From Bolinopsis microptera (lineage: Eukaryota > Ctenophora > Tentaculata > Lobata > Bolinopsidae), in NCBI RefSeq assembly GCF_026151205.1, contig NC_087073.1:15271837-15335836 (forward strand): a stretch of DNA of 64,000 nucleotides. The letters run 5' to 3'. Position numbers and translations under genes: made by a program. Under the pieces are notes generated by a model, which did no database searches, was not told the DNA's origin, and saw only the letters and a program-made list of their open reading frames with translations. This document shows, piece after piece, positions 24,784 to 39,099 of the stretch. The stretch's first letter is position 1; each line of letters begins with the position of its first letter.

Positions 24784-27700
24784 TCACATGGTGCCTACGT
24801 AGCCGCCGTTGTAGAGTTGTTGGGGCATCTGCTGTTGAGGCATCTGCTGCTGCATCTGCTGTGGGGGTGCAGCGTACATTCCTGGCATTGGACTGTATGG
24901 GGCCGGGCCGCTCGTTATCATCAGTTGTTCCCCTGTGAGAGTAGGGTTAGTCACTAATGAGTAATTAGGTAACTGGTCAATAGGAGGGTAAATGCCGGGG
25001 ATAGGGTTCCTATTACGGTTTAAACCTTTTAACCATTTGTCATAGATTGAACCTAAAATACACTAGCCAATAGTCATCAAAATAAGGCTGTAAACACTAA
25101 ACATGTGATATCGGTTGTGAGGGCCAGTTACAGAGCTGTGTGCTGGATCAGACGAAGGAAACTCGAGTTTGTACATTGTACATAGATAATGTGTGTACAT
25201 TGTACACAGATAATGCCACAGAATGTAAATACCAGTGCATACAAACCGGCTGAAGGGCCGGATGTTTGTGTAGCAGGAATGTAGCGAGAGTGTTTAAAAT
25301 TGTATTGTGCTCACACAGATCCTGATACTCCACTAACATTACACACAGAGAATACCACGTATTATTATGAAATACTACAGCGCAATTCGAGTGTGTGTGT
25401 GTGTAATCTAGTTACTCAGTTACATCAATAATTTTGCAATATCGCCGGCTCTTTCCAGCTGATCCCGGATCATTTTATAAAAGTAGAAGCGAATCTTTGC
25501 TTTGAAAATATCAACAAGTTAGTAAAGGAAGGTGTAGTAAAGGTGTAGTAAAGGTGTAAACACACACTATATTACCGGTTTACTTCACCTCAAGTTTCTT
25601 CTGAAATGTGGACTTTCTTCAGAAATATAAACGCACGATACATTTTCACAACAAATTCCTTAACATTGGGAACATCACAAACACTTCATGGTAGAGAGAG
25701 CACGGAAAGTTTAAACTGCCTTTAAATTACTTACAAAGCTTCAGCTAGAATAATATCCTATAGCCAGTTGACTCTCTGGCAGATACAAACCCATTAATTA
25801 AGTAATCACAGATACCTGATTACTTCATTAACTTGCTAATAGACACGTGGGAATGGTATAACACATAGTTTCCATTAAACAGTATGAAAGTTTTGAGTAA
25901 AATTTATGTGTCCAATATTGCAAAAAGTAGAGCAGTGCTGTTTAGAATGGGTTGATTCAGCTTAAGTGCGGAGTTGCTCATAAAACATCGGTAGCTTTAT
26001 GAGAAAATCAGTGTTGGGAAATATCTTTAGAGTCGAATGAAAGTAGGGTTAGCTAAAATTTATTATATTTACCGAGTACTAGTGGCTGCTGGTTGTTTGT
26101 TTCCGCTTCCTTCGTCCTCGTTTCATCTGACACTTCCAACTTATCAACCTGAAAAGTGAAAATATGAAATATTTGTCAGGAATAACGTTATAGGCATTTC
26201 ATTACACTTTGGAAGAGGTATTGGTCTAGGATTCCTGACATTCCAAACTAAAATTCCAACACCAACCTTGAGAGTGTACTCTCGTACACACTGGATAAGA
26301 TAAGGCATGGCAAAGTCCATGATGTTGTGTCTCCAGCCGAGCTCCAATATGACATCAGGTCTCAACATGTCGTACATAACAAAGGTTCCAGCTGCAAAGC
26401 TCTCGTAGTTCTCGTTGTCCAGGAACCATCCCATCAGAGTCTCTGAAATCTCGGTGTCACGTGACTCCGCTGCGTACTCCATCGCGTCCTTGTAGAGGTG
26501 ATCCTTTTTGCACAGTTCCACAGCCTGCTTCCATCTGTTGTTCATCTTGAAGAGGTAAGCTGCAATTCGCCGGAACTCTATGAGCTCGTGTTTCTCCATG
26601 CGCTGAGCCAGTGCGATGTTGTCGAAGTTGTTGAAGTTGTCGATTGACTCCCGTAGGCTGTCGTAATCTTCGTTTTCGATGTAACTGTTGTTGAGGGCTT
26701 CGTTAATTACTTTGTTGTTGTGAGACTGGACGCTCTTGACGTAGGGCAGAACCAGAGACAGTTGGCCAACCTGAAAAAACCCATTATTATTTTCCAAATA
26801 TCCGTCGCCATTTGACAGGTCATATCATGCTGCTTTATTATGGAGCATAATTTTAGTAAAGTATAAATTCCAGACAAAACCACGTGACCCAAGAGCACCT
26901 CCACTCGACCTACCTTCTGGAAGTATCCCACAGCACGAGTGTGGTCGAGCCGGGGAGTAAGGACCAATAGGAGGTCGTTCAGCAACATTGGCTTGAACTC
27001 CAGGTAGTGAGATAAGGCTGAAATGGGACACTGGTTACAACCCTACTATCAAGTTTCTAGATAAGAAATCGTTTGCTTTACATGCGCAAAACGGAAAATA
27101 ATGTGGACTATCCGGATATTGGTGCACAAAATCCAGTCAGGATATGCGGCTAGAAAAGCGTGCATACCTTTGTAGTATAGTTCGATGTTAGCAACTTTGG
27201 TGATGATATCCTTGAACATGGCTTCTTTCCAGCATTGGGTAGGATGACTCATCATGGTCTGGATAGCGTTATCGTACTCTTCGTACTTATCATACAGGAA
27301 GACAAGTTCCGGCCACAAGTGGGCTTGTTCAGCTGCTCTCAATACCTAACATGAGGGAGTTTAGATATACACAAATGAAAGTAAATCCGATCAAAATAAA
27401 AGTCAATTGTTTCACTATTCGGTGAAACTAAGGCTGCTAAATGTCAACAATAAGATCTCAAAACTTCTGATATTAATTTAACTGTACCTTGGGGATGTTG
27501 ACACGAGACCAGAACAGTTCGAGATGTTCCCTCATCTTAGGGGTGTTGTATTTGGAGTACAAGATAGCCAGCTCGGTAAACATGCCCATGTGAGCTCGTT
27601 CCAGACCCAGAGCAGCCTCCAGCAGCTGGATAAGCTCCTGGAAGAAGCCCCGGCTCTGGTAGTGTCCAATCAGTTCCTCAAGCTCATCAGCGTGGACCAC

Positions 27701-30700
27701 AATGTGAAGACCACACATCTGAGCCATCCTGAATTCTCCAGCCTCAACACACGCGAAACAAACCTGGATGGTAAAGTTTGTTAGGTTTGATGTTAAATGT
27801 CGAGGGGATTTCAGCAATCTGACGTAAATAGTGGCATGTGCTTTGAAGGATTGGACAAAATTGGGCAAAATAAAGAAATATTGAAAAACCAAATGTTTTT
27901 AAAGTGTTTCTTACCTCTTTCCATGTCTTGGTACTGTTTGCCTTGCGAGCTCCGTCCACGGCGGCCTGGTATTCTCCCAGATGAACGAGAGTTGATGCAA
28001 GACGAGCGTAGTTGCTGACATTGTTGTAGAGAATCCTGGCAGGCTCGTACAAGCCCTCATCATAACATCTATCTCCTACTTGTTGGATCTGGGCAATGTT
28101 TGGAGAGGAGATAAACTCTTCCAAATCAGCAAGACGGTTAACTTTAGCGTAAGCGAACACCAGCTCGGTCTCGATGATAGCTTCTCTGGCCTTCTTGCGA
28201 GCCATCTGCAGGTATCTCACCATGTCTTCATAACCATCTGGGAAAATATCAGGTCTAGCTTTAAACAAAATCATATCTCGAGTGATTTAATGAGAGAATT
28301 GAAACACAATTCTGGCTTTTACAAATTGTTAGCTTAAAATAATAAAATCTCAAGATGTTTGTGAAGCAATATTTATCCGCAGACAGCAACATACCATTTG
28401 CTCTAGCTGCTTCAATAACATCTAGATACGCAGAAGGATCATCAGCCTTGATGAAGGAGTCGATGGCGTCTTTAACAGCTCCAGAGTTTAGCTGAGCCCG
28501 GGCAAGCTCAGACCATACAGTTGGGTCATTGCACCTCTCAGCAAACTCGTACGCTCGGTCTAGATTCTTTACGTGCTCAATCAACACCTGATAATAGTAC
28601 ATAGTTTATTTGGAGATTGGACTGAGCAAGATTAAACTGAAGGTACCAGAAGGATTATCTACACACCCGTAGATTGCATTGTGAGTACAAGTAAAGAAAC
28701 CTGTAAAATTTCAATAGGGCGACTTACTTGGACGGCAGATGTGTTAACATCGAATTTCTTGAAGATAGCGAAGGCTTCCTCGAACAACTGATTGGTGATT
28801 GCGATGTTAGCAATGTCAGGAGCATCGTAGTTATCCAGCCTGGTGATGTACTCCATAACTCTTGTAGGATCAGCTTTCACAGCCGTCAAGATCAGTAAGT
28901 TCTGCAAGTTCCTGTGATCGCTGAATACAGAATTTTCCAGGACAATTTTCTCCAGAAGCTCGATGAGCTCGTTGGGCAGGTCAGCAGCCATGAAGGCACG
29001 GACAGTGGTGGAGACATCGTCAGCATCCTGGGTCTCACTCAGAGCTGTTTGGACGACCTGGACAATATTCGTGTAAGACAGTGGTATTTCATGAATATTC
29101 TAATCCATATCTGGACATAACAAAAGGAGCCGTGAAGTAAAATGTCTTGCTGATGTAGGAAAGATAATCTGACCTGGTCAATTAGAGGACGTCTGAAGGT
29201 ATTCTCTGGGTTCAGGACATGTTCCCACAGTGGTTGGTCCCTCTTTCGTACCAGATGTCTGGCTGCGTATTTGAACAGCGAGTTCGCGTTACACACCTAA
29301 GAGTTAACGTTACTTTCTAAAATAATGAAACAACTTTCTATGAATAATTGTGCAGAGTATGGCAGGCGGCAGCCATCAGCTCAATTAATTCAACTGCTCA
29401 ATTCACAGGCCTGAATAGATCTTATTTTGTTTCTTACCCTGATGAGCTCCATGTCGCAACCACCTCTCTCGTAAGAAACACATGCCAGATGAGGATCCCT
29501 TTTCTCGCAATACTTCCCGATAACCTCGCTATCGTAGAACTGGTTTTCTTTCAGGAACCTCTCCGGGTTATTGTTGCTATCAATGTAGATCTTAGCAAGA
29601 GCGTTGTGAGTAGCAGGCTCGTTGACTCCCTCGTGGACCCGCCCCTCCAGCCAGGGCATGAGCAGTTTCAGACGGTTCCTCTTCTCAACCTCCTCTACTA
29701 GCTCGTCTGTAGAGAACTGTCCTCGGACTGTTAGGATCAGGTTTTTGACGATGTCTTCAGCGCAGTCAACGTCAAGAAGTCCACCAACAACCGCGGGAAG
29801 ACGGGAGGGATTGACCTGAGAAAGACATGTCAGACCTATTGAGAAAATATCACACTGTGAAATAAACTAGTAGTGGTAGGTAAACGGAAAGTAAGTAAGG
29901 GCCATTTTTAAAACTTTAAAACAAATTTTAAAACAACTTACTTTCTGGACGTAGATCTCAATGTATTTCTGCAAATTGTTCTTGTACAGATACATCACCA
30001 AATCGTGAACAAAGTTGAACCTGCGAAAATAAATGTTGTCAAATATATTGAATCCATGTAAGCGAAAGCTCCTACTTTTCCCTTAACGGACACAATCATA
30101 TCTACTTCTGCGATGGATTCAAAGAGGAAAACACATAAAAAATTATGTTTGATCGAGTAGCTGTTTATATATCCTTATTTTACCTGTCACAGACGATTAT
30201 GAGCGGAAGCTGATCGGCGAGTTTAGCCTCCTTCAAGAAGTTCTTCACCCTCTCAGGATCGTAGCAGCTGCTCTCTCTGCAGATTCTCTCAACCTCCTTG
30301 ATCTGACCAGTTTTACAGGCCGCCTGTATGTACCGGAAGTGCACCTCCGCTTCTTGGCTGAAGTTCACGATACTTCCCAGGAAGTAGAAAAGTCCCTCGA
30401 AGCTCTTGAAGCTTTCAAAGAGCTCGATCAGCTTGGTGGTACCCAGCTGTTCGTGGTACTTTCCAGCTATCTGAACGCAGATTTGTAGGTTTTGTCGAAG
30501 ATTGGCAGTCAACATGGCTTTCAGACATTCCAAACTGTCATCGACGCTGAGTGAACCGAAGTATTCCACCAGCCACTCCGGCTTGAGAAGATGGGTGTGC
30601 ACAATGGCACGTTTGATGTCGAAGATGTCGGTGTAATGCTCGAGAGCACGCTGAAGAAGCTGAGCCTGCTCACAAAGCTGGGCAATGTGGGCTCGATCGT

Positions 30701-33700
30701 AGTGGGTGAACATCTGGTTCCCAAGAATAGCGTCGGCTACCTGAGATTTATGGAGACTATCAGAGATCTAAAATACAGCTGTATTTGATTGAAAACAAAA
30801 CTTTATTTGATGAAACAGAACCGTGTTTGATCGAACTTACCTGTGTTAGGAGCATGCATGATGTTTGTTTTACTAAATCCAGTTTAGCTGATTAATCAGC
30901 AATCTCCTAACTGGTAAACAAAGCTTTGGTCTATTTATAGATCCTATTTTGAGATGAAATTCAGAACAAACCTGTGGGGCACTCATCAAGTTCATCTCAA
31001 GAAGTCTGGTTTGGAGATGTCCTTCTTCAGGCTTGTTGTGTTTCAGAGCATCAAGCAAGAATGATGTGCATTGAGGTATTAGGTTCTGTTCCATGAACAC
31101 ATTTGTAATCTGTAAAGATAAAAATCAGTTAATAGGATGATGTCAGCTCAAGAAAAGGCTATTTTATTTTCTATCTTCCAACCTTCAGTAGAGTCATCGT
31201 CAAACATTTTTAACACATTGACGAAAACGAGATTTTATCAAGATGAAGATTCACTCACACTCTCAATATCAGCTAGAGGAGGATCATCCTGAACGAGCAT
31301 ACCGGCGAAAGCAGCACCATTCTCTACATTACCCCGCATCACATTACGCAGAAGGAAGATATAGTCAGGAGTGTAGGCGACTTTCTTCGCATACAAAACG
31401 ATCTTTTGGAACTGGTTTGTCTCGGCAAAACAGATAATGACCTGGATGAAGCATGTTAAGCTGAGGTAGAAAATTCTAGAATCACATTGAAATCTTCTGC
31501 AGTTAAAATTGCTGCTTCACAGAAATCAAGGTAATTATTGAATTCATCATATTGATTTCTTCGGTTGCAGTTGATACAAAGAAATGTATCTACTAGACAA
31601 AGAATAATGAGAATATATCAATGTGGTAAACAAATTGCGTTATCTACGACAGTAAAAGTACAAAAATACTCTGTAAAACATTTTCTTAACTTCCCTGATT
31701 TACAAAAAACTTAAACAGCTCAAAAATTATGTGCAGTAAATTACAGGTACTTATATAGATAGAAACATGCAAAAACTTCGATATAGACATTATATGAATG
31801 ATAAACTATAAATTGCGCTCTCAAAACTGAATAATTGAAAAGTCTGAATGTTCCAACTCAAGGTCTTGGTTGCACTCTGAGTCGTTTCATCCGCTGGTCC
31901 CAGTTTCAATTGCAGAACACTTGACAGACCTATGAAACTAAAAAATAGCAATCCATGCCATGCACTTATTTTGACTCACTAAGCTCCAAAATTTCTCTTC
32001 AAGAAACTATTTTAGGAGCTGCAGAGTCGACCTACTTAGAAGTGAAAAATACTGTAAAACCAGGGGACCATGTGACCACTGACCTTTTGCGGGATATTAG
32101 CCCTCAGATAGACGGACAGAGCAAGAGTTGAGTCGTGAGCTTTGATGAGATCCCCCAATTCTTCACTGCATTCGAGCTGGGAACATAATTACTGAGCATT
32201 TTGGAACATCGTAAATATATACACGATAGATATTATTAATAACCAAATCCCAAGGGAGTAAGGAAAGTGCTGAAAGGTATTAAATTGGGAGGGTACTATT
32301 CTCAGTGATGATAAAAATGAGTAGGGTACTACTCATAGCTGTCTGCTGTAGCTGTTGTACTCACCTTTCCTTCAACGAGCCATTTCTCCAGGAGTTGATT
32401 TCGGCCTTGCTGGAGAACAGGTCTGGCGAGCTCCAGAGATTCAGCTTTGTTGAGTTGGCTGGTTTCCAAGAGGATAGAAAAGTATTGGAGTAAAGGAGAA
32501 GCTTGGCCAGGTTGTGCTGGACATTGCTGGAATCTTTGGATCGTTTGAGGTGTTCTCAATATACCCTGATAACAAAACATTGATTCAGACGCAATTCGTG
32601 TACAATGACAGTCTAGTTCCAATTTTCATGCGTACAATGTACATTAGATAATTAGAGTAAGTTGACGTAGTAATGTACACGCCCTGTCAGAGAACAATAT
32701 GAATATTCAATATAATAGCTATAGAAATATATCCGTAACTGTCACCCACGGTAACTCTGCCAGAACCCCTATAAATAAGCTTTACCAAATATGTTCTGAC
32801 GTGTTACCTTTGGAGCACTGGCAGCAACTTTGGCAGCTTCAGAGTACTGGCCCTGTCCGAACAGCATGTTGAACCTTCTGACAAACAGTTCCTCAGCTCC
32901 TGCCAGGTTACAGCGCACAGAGATCTTCAAGGCGAGTTCCGGGTTCTTCAATTGGTTGGTAATGTAACCAACTATATTGTCCTCATCTATGCTGACTGAT
33001 AGTACCTGACATGGGATACATTTCATTGTACATACCAATAGGGGTGGGGAAATATGTAAGCCTATGTAATCAGTGATTTGCTCAAGATTAGCAAAGTCAT
33101 TTTTAACGATTGCTTTGCACCGCTGCGCACAAAGCTACTGTCAGCATGATAATGTTGGAAATTAGTAGAGTTGTGCTGATTTCATCGCGTCTAGAGAATT
33201 ATTTATGAGGACTGTCGTTTCAAAGCGTTTCAAAGCAGAGATATGTGAAGGAAATTTAGTCCGAAAATCCAGGTATCTGGTTTCTATTATGTCCAAGAAG
33301 TATGTACGTGGCCAGTTGGCGTATAACACGCTGCTTCGAAAATTGTGCTTTGTATGCGTTCGACCCGGAATTTGCTGACACTGTTCGCTTTATTGCGCTG
33401 CGCGCGGCTCAAATAATAAAATGTAAATGATTCCTGGATAGGGCGATAGCCAAGATACGGTCATTTCGCCACGTACATACCTGGCCCTTCCTGTTGACTC
33501 CCACAATTCCGTTACTTGCTTCATGAGGGGCTGTCACAAATATAGTGTCCCCGGAGATACGGTTCATGTAGATACAGGTCCCGGTCTCTATGTCGTACAG
33601 GTGGATGTACCCGTATTTCGTTATCATGTAAAGTAAACCGTGCTCCTTGCTCGCCTAAATTCCAGAGATTCTTGTTAGCGTTGGGTGTAGTTTACATTAA

Positions 33701-36700
33701 TGATCAGTTTTATTAGCGGTTAAACGTGATCACTGCATAATTAAGGCATACATTTTTCAGATAGATACACGGTTACTGTACATTAAAACACTTTATGAAT
33801 GTGGAAACTATGTGTCCAAAATTGGAATAATGCATATTCGATTAGGCTTCTCACCTGCATTGCAACCGGGAAATCGTTGGGAGCCTCAGCAGGGAAGAAA
33901 ACATCAACAGTCTTCTTGGTGAAAGCAGTGTTTCCTTCTGCGGGTGCACCAACCTATAGGAGGATAAAACATTGGTAATATCACGTTACAATTTACATAA
34001 AGTAATGGACTTCAGTAAAAACATCTGTGTGTTTGTTCCATCTAGTTGAGCTGCGTGTGTATATTACGAAATATTGGACGAGTCACAATGTCACATGTAC
34101 CATGATGTGTTGAACTTTAAAATATGTACAGCAAGTCTCATTACGTCACAGCAAGTCTCATTACGTCACGCTATATCTCATGATCTCCGCGTGACTCTCG
34201 TTTTTTCTACTGTTCTAAAAAAGTGGGGCTCTTTTTTACGGCAGTTAGTTCATTCTCAGGTTTCACACACTTACCTCTATGATGTGAAGTTTACCGCCCG
34301 TCTGATTCCTGACTGAGAAAGCGAATATGTTGCTGGGGTTTTTGTTGCCTTCAACCTGAGGAGAGGGAAGTTGAGGTAAACTTTAATAACAGCTATTCAA
34401 TTCAAATAAGTATTCATAACAAATCTATATTGTAAATGATATGACTTTTGGGGTATTTATTATGTTTGCATTTCACCAATCAGCTCAAGCTTTTGAGGCA
34501 GAATTCAAAATATAATGATCCAAAATCTTGCGATCAGAAGGTAAGACAAATGTGCATGATCAACCCTGAATGACCACACAACAATAACTTAACAAATACA
34601 ATAATTTAACAAAAGGCTAAGTACAAACACAAAAAACGTACCGTGAAAGGGACGAAAGCAGCAGCATGTCCCTCGATAGGTTGAGAAACATTCCTGTCCA
34701 CCGAGTAAAGCTGCATGGCTCCCACCACACGTTGCTGTTGAGCCGAGATACCGACCAGAAGAAGCCACTTCATAGCTTCATCCGTCCTATAGTTTATTAT
34801 CTGACATCCCTTCAATGTGCTGTGTCTATCGAATACTTTCTGTGGCAGGGCGTCCCCTGAAATTAACAGTGTCAGCTTATTTGTTATCTACAAAAAGTTA
34901 CCAAGATGGAGAAAAGATTCAAAAATTGTACTTTCCCAATCAGAAGACATAATTATATGTGAGTGTAAACCATGGTAGTTGAGTTTGTCATGTAGCACAG
35001 AATAGAATGAATGGCAGGACGACCACGATGGTCTGTCTACGATGTAACTCCGAAATCCTTCATATTAACAAATAGCATGCATTGAAAGCTACAGTGGTCG
35101 TGATACCATTTTCAACCGTCTATTTTGAGCTGGCTGAGTGATGTAAGGGGCAGCTTTACATAATTTATCGTCAGAAATTTAACTTTAAGTTGTTTCTCTT
35201 CTAGGTTATGTATGATATTTTCCCCTTTATGTAATACCAAACGTGAACAAACTCTTAGGATAGGACTGCTTGGGTCAGAACGTTATCAACTATCGTATTA
35301 CAGGCAGGTTAATGGAAAAAAGATAAGGAAATTTTATCAAACATGTGTCTGACCTTATGTTTACCGCTTTCCACCTTACAGATTACATCAATATGAAGCT
35401 AAGTTACTGTTTAATTTGGAACTACTCATCTCAATTTATATTTACACTTAATACGTCATATTGAAAGTGAAGTACAACCGTGAAATGTGAATACACTGTC
35501 ATGTTAAGGGGATCTCTGAAGTCTGAAAACAAATGTTACATGATGTAAACAGTGAAATTCCATACACTGACTTAATTCGTCTAGAATTACAAGCGACGCT
35601 ACAGATTAAATGAATGTACTGTGAATGTTCTCAAGTTCTCATTTGATAAAAGCCTGCCGTACCCAATTATAACATCCAGACAACACGAGGTACATACTAT
35701 CACGTGACTATCATGTGACTATCTATTAGAGCACTGAGGCTTCGTTTAGTTAGATGTTACTAAGTTATACACTGCCATTCATACTACATAATTCATGACT
35801 ACATTACATGACACTACTTCAAAGGAACAGTTAACAGCTGACTTCAGAGTTCAGACCAACACGCTAGATTTAGAAGCATAAAAATTGTAAACGAGTTACT
35901 CTTCCAATTGTGTGAATACCGCAAAACCATTATAAATTCGTCTCATGATATTCAAATTCAGTCTTTTTAAAGCAACTCCAGCTCAATAGGAAGGAAAAAT
36001 ACCAGACGCTCTTCAGAAAATCAATAAAGGGGAATGACATGTAGGAATCAGTGCTAGTACACGGTGTTACATATAATTAGTGCTTTTCATTAACAAATAA
36101 GACTCAGCCAAATTATTCCCATCAAAGCCTGTTACTTAATACTTACATTTACCCAGTAAATGTAATGGATATGTAGTGTTTTGATTAGTTTAAAACAGCT
36201 ATGCTATAGATTGAGGAAGTCTTCTAAAAATCTTACATAAAAATTTGCAAACTATGTACAAAGCAAATGTAATGAGAAAATGTAGAATGAGTTTTTCAAA
36301 TCATACCATGAAAAATAATTATAAATAAAGACACAAAAATAATCAGCATTTGTCTTACCTTCCATGGGCCAATGATAGACGGTGTTTTCTGTTACAAGTG
36401 CGATAGTGTTAACTGAGATCCACTTCCAAAAGATGACATCTTCATTTGATACGTGGGCTTTTATCTTACTTTTCATTTCCAAATTAAATATCTGTAATGT
36501 CCGACCAGCTGAAAGAATAGGAAGTGTGTTAGAAAATTTTAGTTTTAATCATTACGATTACTAATTAATAATGTGAGTTAAATTGCCATTTAGACAAAAA
36601 ATCAAACATGAACACATTGCGCGTGTGTGAGGATACATGTAACAATATTATACATGGGCGGAAAAAGATGCAAAACAGATTAATAACTTTTTAAAACACC

Positions 36701-37463
36701 TGGTTGGCAGGCGCTGAGGTAGACAAAATCTAATTATTAACGACATGATATGATATGAAGCACGATGTGAGGCGTAAGCTATAGTTTGATGTAAATAAAC
36801 TACAGTATTATGATAAATTAAAGTAAAATTTAATAGTACAAGTAAGTTAACACGTACCTTTAAGGGCTATAACTTTACTTGAGGGGTTCATAATAGCAGA
36901 ATCTGCAGAAATTGGACGTCTTATGGGATTGTTTGGATCTGCCATATCAACTATTACTACCTGATCAAGGAAAATATCATTAGTAAAAATAGATTAGATG
37001 AGCAATCGGATTCGATCAGATGGTCTGATTGTTATGACAGACTAAAACTTCTCGTTGATTACATCAGTGATCAGTTTCACCCAATTAGGTGATAGGTATG
37101 AGAATTTCCAGTCTAGAACCAGTAAAAAAAGCTTAATTAATGATTTCATATATTACTTACTTGGGACTGGTCGCCATTTTTTTCTCTGATACATATGAAT
37201 TTATCTGATTCCATGGTGATCATCGAAAAACCGATGTTGGCACTGTTAATGCCAATATTGGTGAGCTGAAATAATTTTACTGTTACATCAATTTCCGAGT
37301 CAGGAGTTTGAAGAATAGTCTGTAAGAATCAGAATTCAGAAAAGAAGCTGCAATGGAGCTCTTGTAAAAATATGACCAAAAGTTGGGCATCTAAATACAA
37401 ACGAGGACATGATCAACAAACCTGCAAGTGCTCTTGAAACCGGATAGGCATCACTTGTGCCAT
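24784..37463 (-). CDS. CLTC: Clathrin heavy chain, complete, 26 coding exons, 1683 aa
   Basis: Exons (descending): 37463-37422, 37265-37161, 36960-36858, 36508-36359, 34856-34642, 34355-34275, 33953-33855, 33654-33481, 33005-32808, 32565-32365, 32176-32084, 31441-31259, 31109-30972, 30740-30184, 30020-29942, 29815-29438, 29296-29174, 29057-28728, 28587-28395, 28237-27915, 27763-27488, 27345-27168, 27017-26914, 26770-26267, 26148-26073, 24932-24784. All introns are GT-AG and all phases join, giving 5052 bases with one stop; the human protein has 1675 residues. Start is [14 protein letters not shown]. The first ~330 residues are the seven-bladed N-terminal propeller that binds adaptor clathrin boxes. 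The long run of helical clathrin repeats follows (for example [29 protein letters not shown]), then the trimerisation region and a Q/M/P-rich tail. EQLMITSGP near the end matches the QLMLT-type motif that recruits Hsc70 for coat disassembly. Clathrin heavy chains form the triskelion of coated vesicles. I see no break. Confidence 0.97.
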
Positions 37464-38700
37464 GTTGGCTTCTTCGATTTTACAGCTACCCTACCCTATA
37501 TAAAATATATCTGTGAAAAGAACAATTACATAATATGTAAATTTAAGCATAATGTACATATCTAAAGAAAGTTAGGAATTAAAAGATGCAGAGGGGCTTA
37601 CACTTACAGCTATAAAAACTTGCTCTTATAGATAGATTTGAAAAGAGGGGTTTAACTGAAAAATAATATTAACATCACAAAATCTAAGCTATTCAGAATT
37701 GAAATTACAGAACTGGGTGGAAACCAGACTATGGAAATTATTCAGAGGACCACCACCCAAAACTCGCTTAAAAAAATAATTAAATCTTGTTAAATGAAAA
37801 GTACATATGCATAGTTTGGTAAATCTAGCTTGGAAGTGTTCTAGCACATTATTATTACATTATTAAATATTGGTTAAGCTATTTAAATTAGATTCTATAG
37901 ATTATAAAATTTCTATACAGTACACAGTAAAACCCCAATTTACCGCACATTTTGGGAAAGAAAATAATATAATAGGTAAATTCGTTTTTACCACAAGTTT
38001 AGCTCCCCAAATGTTAAGGCCATCTTTTAGTGCACCCATCTTATAATAATAAAATTTCTCAAAATTTAAGCTATATTCTTCCTAGTTTTTATCCTGGTTA
38101 ACAAGGTCGTTATTATTATTTAATCAAAATAGCAAATAATTATCCGCCATCCCTGTTATGTGGGCAATAATATTATCTTCATACAAATTTATGTTCGTTT
38201 ATTTGATTCTTTCAATAGTCTTTTTGAAATCTATTTTTGGTCTTTCATTGTGTGAGTTTCCACATTTGTTGGTTGAGAATGCTAAAACATAACATACATG
38301 AAGCTTGACTGATTTATTCACCCAGGCAGGCACCGCGCCAGGGGTAGACATCCCAACATCAGTCTAGTGTGTTGGGACAACAAGGTCAGCAAAGCTGTCC
38401 ATTTGGGGAGCGGGGTAGGTGGGGGCAAGGGGGCTTCAGCTTGATTTGTTTGTGAAACGTTTCTTTTGATTACTATTAAATCAAAAAAGCAAATTACTTA
38501 TTATCCACTGCCCCCTTTAGGTGGGCAATACTATATTCTTCATAAAGATTGTCTAATACGAATTCATATTTTTTGAGATATGCAAGTCAACTAACAAACT
38601 ATACATGTTCAGGATACCACTAGATACAATGCAAGTAAAGCACCCACAAGCTTGGTTTTGGGTATGTTTTGGGGGATTTTGACTTTTCTTTGGTATTATT
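37464..38700. other. Upstream region of clathrin; diverged direct duplication
   Basis: The first bases probably include the clathrin 5' untranslated region and promoter, but I cannot place a start site. Segments near 38110-38190 and 38460-38545 (aatcaaaa-agcaaat...gtgggcaata) are diverged direct copies about 350 bp apart. A more GC-rich patch at ~38320-38450 contains a fragment reading WDNKVSKAVH, probably transposon debris. Confidence 0.4.
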
Positions 38701-38719
38701 TGTTTTCACTTCTGCACGT

Positions 38720-38890
38720 TTAGGCACAAGCGTTTCATGAGGAGATTTGCTGTGTTGATAGCCACCAAAACCAAGGAGGACTACAACCAGGTGATGTGTA
38801 ACATCAGGACACGCCTGAGCATGGATATAATGAGGAGTGTGCTTGTAGCAGTGTACGTGGAAACTGGAAAGGTAAAGAAGGCATGGACCA
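38720..38890 (+). pseudogene. Fragment of a mobile-element-associated protein (copy 1)
   Basis: The frame beginning near 38725 reads KRFMRRFAVLIATKTKED, then MCNIRTRLSMDIMRSVLVAV. It parallels the better copy at 39546-39722 (KRLAEKLSQKRGEDY, then MCYMRTRIRFSILRSTLIAV). The conserved pattern R-T-R/K-h-x-h-x-h-h-R-S-x-h-h-A-h looks like a C-terminal helical module I associate with repetitive ORFs in invertebrate genomes. I cannot name its family. Confidence 0.45.
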
Positions 38891-39099
38891 GGCATATATA
38901 TTTATATATATACTGTTTGACATTTTTCCGATTAAACAAATTAAACTGCCGGGATTACCCACCCCAACTCACCCACATATGACAAAAAAGATATGGAACA
39001 GATCTATAAAGCTCATGAAATGAGGAAAATGAAAAAGTACAACAACAGAATCATCCAGGTGGAAAAAGGCACCTTTACCCCACTTATATACAAATGGAA

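Noticed and set aside
24712-24957. + strand short frames over the last clathrin exon
   Set aside because: Antisense shadows of the clathrin tail.
36252-36482. Separate small gene on the - strand
   Set aside because: It is clathrin exon 4 read through into its intron.
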